NCBI RefSeq assembly: GCF_002251945.1
Contig: NZ_NDHW01000160.1
Span: forward strand, 1 to 33,577
Length of the DNA: 33,577 bases
From: Pseudanabaena sp. SR411
GTDB lineage: Bacteria; Cyanobacteriota; Cyanobacteriia; Pseudanabaenales; Pseudanabaenaceae
Reading direction: 5' to 3'
Shown: positions 31,529-33,577 of the stretch, piece after piece
How the letters are laid out: each line of letters begins with the position of its first letter
How positions within the stretch are numbered: the first letter of the stretch is position 1
The notes under the pieces: generated by a model
Told to the model about the DNA's origin: nothing
Databases searched by the model: none
The model's input: the letters and a program-made list of their open reading frames with translations, nothing else
Made by a program: the position numbers and the translations under genes

Positions 31529-31587
31529 ATAAACCCAAAACAAAGAAAGACTGCGCTTCGCGCAGTCTTTCTTTATTTTGGGTTTAT
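31529..31587. repeat. Palindrome of the AAACCCAA/TTGGGTTT family
   Basis: TAAACCCAAAA arm, variable arm CAAAGAAAGA/TCTTTCTTTA with one mismatch, core CTGCG-CTTCG-CGCAG. The core is shorter than in other copies. Confidence 0.65.
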
Positions 31588-31600
31588 TAAAGCGATATAA

Positions 31601-31636
31601 AACTAAAAAGGGGCGCTAAGCGCCCCTTTTTTAGTT
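31601..31636 (-). terminator. Terminator of the Asn/Ser-repeat protein gene
   Basis: AACTAAAAAGGGGCGC-TAA-GCGCCCCTTTTTTAGTT, overlapping the stop of the minus-strand gene. Confidence 0.75.
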
Positions 31637-33335
31637 AAAACAAGGTAGAAATACCATTTGGACGCAGATCTTTGTAATCTAGAATCTTGCGAACTACATC
31701 AAATGTAGACTGCGAGTTAGTAATCGAAATTATAGAAGCTAGCTGACCTGGCAACACTTGCATTACAGGGGGCATATCCTGAGTGAATACGTTAATCGTG
31801 CGATTAATTAGCGAATAATTACCCTTGGAAAAAGCGTTGGTATAGGTGAATTGATTAGTTGCCTGAGGTAGCCCTGCAACATTAAATAAACCAATGGGGA
31901 TACCTTGCGATGTCGTCAGAAAACGAGCCACTGTTTGATTGAGAACATTAGTCGATTGGATTTGAGTGAAGTAGTCATAGACTCTGACATTGCTATCGAT
32001 CTTACCAACACGCTTAGAATCAATGCCACATACAGTTCTCACAGTCCCATAGGCTGATGGATCGCTGGGTAAAATCAAGCTAATGGTTGAAAAATCTTTG
32101 AGCAATTGAACTTCGCTATAGCCTAGAGGACGATTATTTACATCGAATAAACGCACAATTAGGCGATCGCCTGGATTTAGCCCACGGATAAAGGTAGCAC
32201 GCTGATTAATATTAAAGCGATAATCACCGATAAAGCGCTCTGTGAGAAATCCATTAGAACGCTTCGATTTGATCGAAAGACGTGTAATTACCTGAGACAA
32301 GCGGGGCTGGTTTTGCAAAACCGCAAGACTGAAATGTCCACGATGAGGATTCTTTCTAGATAGCTCAACGCCATCACGATCCTTACGGTCTTTACGATCC
32401 GAGCGGCGATCGTCATCATAGTCATCATCTTCATCGTCATCATCATCTTTTCTAGAAACAACGATGGGTTTCATGGGTTTCACGGAGCTACCAGTCTGGA
32501 CATTGGTAGTTTGCACAACTACGGTTTGGCTAGACTGTGAACTTGTTGATTGCGAAGAAGTAGTTGTAATCCCCAAATCGCGATCAGAAAGTCCTGAATT
32601 ATTCGAGGAATTGTTTGAAGAGTTGTTCGATGAATTATTGGAAGAATTATTGGAAGAATTGTTCGATGAGTTATTGGAGGAATTGTTTGATGAGTTATTG
32701 GAGGAATTGTTTGATGAGTTATTGGAGGAATTGTTTGATGAGTTATTGGAGGAATTGTTTGATGTATTAATGTATATCGAAGAAATACGTCCAGAACTTA
32801 CCTCAGATGCACTAGCTGTGATAATTGAAGTAAAGGATCTGGTTTCTTCAATCTCAAATCTGGCATCTTTTAAGCCATTGGGCTGATCGTAGCGCACGCT
32901 AGTCACCGCCTTGAGATCACCATTGTAAATATCGTCAAGCGAAATTTTTTGGCTCAGTAAATTTAAGGGAATCACTTCCACAAAAGCGGATTGTCGTCCT
33001 GCATTTTTGGAAAGTAGTCTTGCACCTGAGTTGGTATAAACTTCGCGCCATTCCCCAGCACGTCTGACATAGAGTTGATATACCGCATTCGCGTAGGTTG
33101 TCGAAGGCTTATTGGCAATGTCTAATAAGATGCCAATGCTTGAGAGGTTGCCAGAGTTGTCGAGCAAACGCAATAGCTGTACCCCTGTTTGCCAGTCTTG
33201 TGGGACTTGGGCGACGATTTGGGGAACAGATGGAGCCGAGATCGCTTCTATAGTATTCAGAAAAGAAGCAGTAGTCAGAGTTGCTGCGAGAAGACATAAA
33301 GATGTCTTCTGAAAACTTTTACGAAAAATGTTCAT
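31635..33335 (-). CDS. Secreted protein with an Asn/Ser tetrapeptide tract and an acidic stretch
   Basis: 566 residues, family not recognised. A signal peptide is clear (FRKSFQKTSLCLLAATLTTA, cleavage around residue 30). Residues about 35-185 form a first domain (LLRLLDNSGNLSSIGILLDI...). Next comes a low-complexity tract of about 13-14 NNSS repeats (about 192-247), a Ser/Gln/Thr segment, a strongly charged stretch (KDDDDDEDDDYDDDRR, then RKDRKDRDG), and a C-terminal domain with predicted strands (GDRLIVRLFDVNNRPLGYSE). The tract is a minisatellite in the DNA and likely acts as a flexible linker. Probably exported to the cell surface or periplasm. No neighbours on the same strand help. Confidence 0.6.
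   Translation of the reverse strand: MNIFRKSFQKTSLCLLAATLTTASFLNTIEAISAPSVPQIVAQVPQDWQTGVQLLRLLDNSGNLSSIGILLDIANKPSTTYANAVYQLYVRRAGEWREVYTNSGARLLSKNAGRQSAFVEVIPLNLLSQKISLDDIYNGDLKAVTSVRYDQPNGLKDARFEIEETRSFTSIITASASEVSSGRISSIYINTSNNSSNNSSNNSSNNSSNNSSNNSSNNSSNNSSNNSSNNSSNNSSNNSSNNSSNNSGLSDRDLGITTTSSQSTSSQSSQTVVVQTTNVQTGSSVKPMKPIVVSRKDDDDDEDDDYDDDRRSDRKDRKDRDGVELSRKNPHRGHFSLAVLQNQPRLSQVITRLSIKSKRSNGFLTERFIGDYRFNINQRATFIRGLNPGDRLIVRLFDVNNRPLGYSEVQLLKDFSTISLILPSDPSAYGTVRTVCGIDSKRVGKIDSNVRVYDYFTQIQSTNVLNQTVARFLTTSQGIPIGLFNVAGLPQATNQFTYTNAFSKGNYSLINRTINVFTQDMPPVMQVLPGQLASIISITNSQSTFDVVRKILDYKDLRPNGISTLF
32665..32760. repeat. Minisatellite: four exact tandem copies of a 24-bp unit
   Basis: The unit GATGAGTTATTGGAGGAATT-GTTT is repeated at 32665, 32689, 32713 and 32737 without a mismatch; looser 12-bp copies continue to the left to about 32600. 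In the gene's frame each unit encodes two NNSS blocks using two codon versions. Confidence 0.85.
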
Positions 33336-33577
33336 TATTATTTATTCCTAGCTCGATTTACTGCATGATTTGCTAGAGTCAACCTATGATTGGTGACGCA
33401 TGGCTAAACAGGCGCACAATGCATCACGATATTAGGCAAGAAGTCTCTTAGAAAAGACGATCTACTTAGTTTTTTGTTCCATTAGGGGCTTGCGAAGAAA
33501 TAAGATACCAAAGATTATAGAAATAGGGATATAAAATTCTTGTTTTCAATTTATATAGGACTAAGAGAGTGATTTTC
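33336..33577. other. Right edge, no gene recognised
   Basis: A/T-rich leader of the Asn/Ser-repeat gene. No promoter, RNA or repeat could be supported. Confidence 0.5.

Noticed and set aside
6193-31587. Explaining all palindromes as ordinary transcription terminators
   Set aside because: Some surely are, but several lie inside 112-bp units with TA-flanked ends, one is interrupted by another copy, and many lack a T-run after the stem.
32600-32766. Regular repeats that might be a CRISPR array
   Set aside because: The units adjoin without unique spacers, they are in frame within a long coding region, and they encode simple NNSS repeats. It is a coding minisatellite.
32464-32886. Open frame of 140 residues on the plus strand, rich in EELFDELL
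   Set aside because: It is the antisense reading of the NNSS minisatellite and its flanks. Low complexity of the DNA keeps the frame open; no ribosome site and no family resemblance.
1-33577. tRNA or rRNA genes
   Set aside because: I looked by eye for T-loop sequences such as GGTTCGAATCC and for long conserved rRNA blocks and found none; weak GGTTCG matches (for example near 25013) have no cloverleaf around them.

Overview
This window looks like chromosomal DNA of a freshwater cyanobacterium, most likely a Pseudanabaena-type filamentous form. Reasons: the octamer GCGATCGC (HIP1) and its core recur throughout; the gene set is cyanobacterial (bidirectional hydrogenase hoxY-hoxH, a DUF3120 protein, several Uma2-family proteins, Yfr1-type RNA beside trxA, remA and gmk together); and the gaps between genes are full of near-perfect palindromes with a GGCGGCG-CTTCG-CGCCGCC core. 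The genus is an inference; no rRNA or tRNA was found.

Layout. 0.3-1.5 kb: two toxin-antitoxin loci, one with a toxin that has lost its N-terminal half, one an intact HigBA-type pair with a palindrome upstream. 1.7-3.8 kb: hoxY-hoxH, without the diaphorase genes next to them. 4.0-7.2 kb: a cupin, a small membrane protein, a secreted TPR protein and a HAD phosphatase, each set off by hairpins. 7.3-11.2 kb: two tandem, nearly identical Ser/Thr kinases with different C-terminal halves, and an overlapping lipoprotein of the endonuclease/exonuclease/phosphatase fold. 11.2-14.9 kb (minus strand): a C39-like peptidase, a HAD phosphatase, endonuclease V, pyrR and trxA, with inserted miniature elements between them. 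15.2-15.3 kb: Yfr1 sRNA, divergent from an AmpG-like permease. 17.0-22.5 kb: DUF3120, one frameshifted and two intact Uma2 genes, an orphan Phd-like antitoxin, a ~440-bp inverted-repeat element, and an unfamiliar two-gene membrane module. 22.6-31.4 kb: housekeeping genes (D-Ala-D-Ala carboxypeptidase, gmk, remA, thioredoxin reductase, trpB, rnhB, sbcD, PhoH/PIN ATPase). 31.6-33.3 kb: a secreted protein with an Asn/Ser minisatellite.

The strongest unusual signal is a family of miniature elements of exactly 112 bp. Each has TA-flanked terminal inverted repeats around a long palindrome. Two terminal types share the same inner arms. At 12.88-13.10 kb one element sits inside another, and removing it plus one TA restores the broken hairpin of the host, which is direct evidence of transposition. 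Elements of this family reach into or touch the ends of neighbouring genes (stop of endonuclease V, 5' region of pyrR, 5' region of rnhB). No transposase is present in the window, so they would have to be mobilised from elsewhere.
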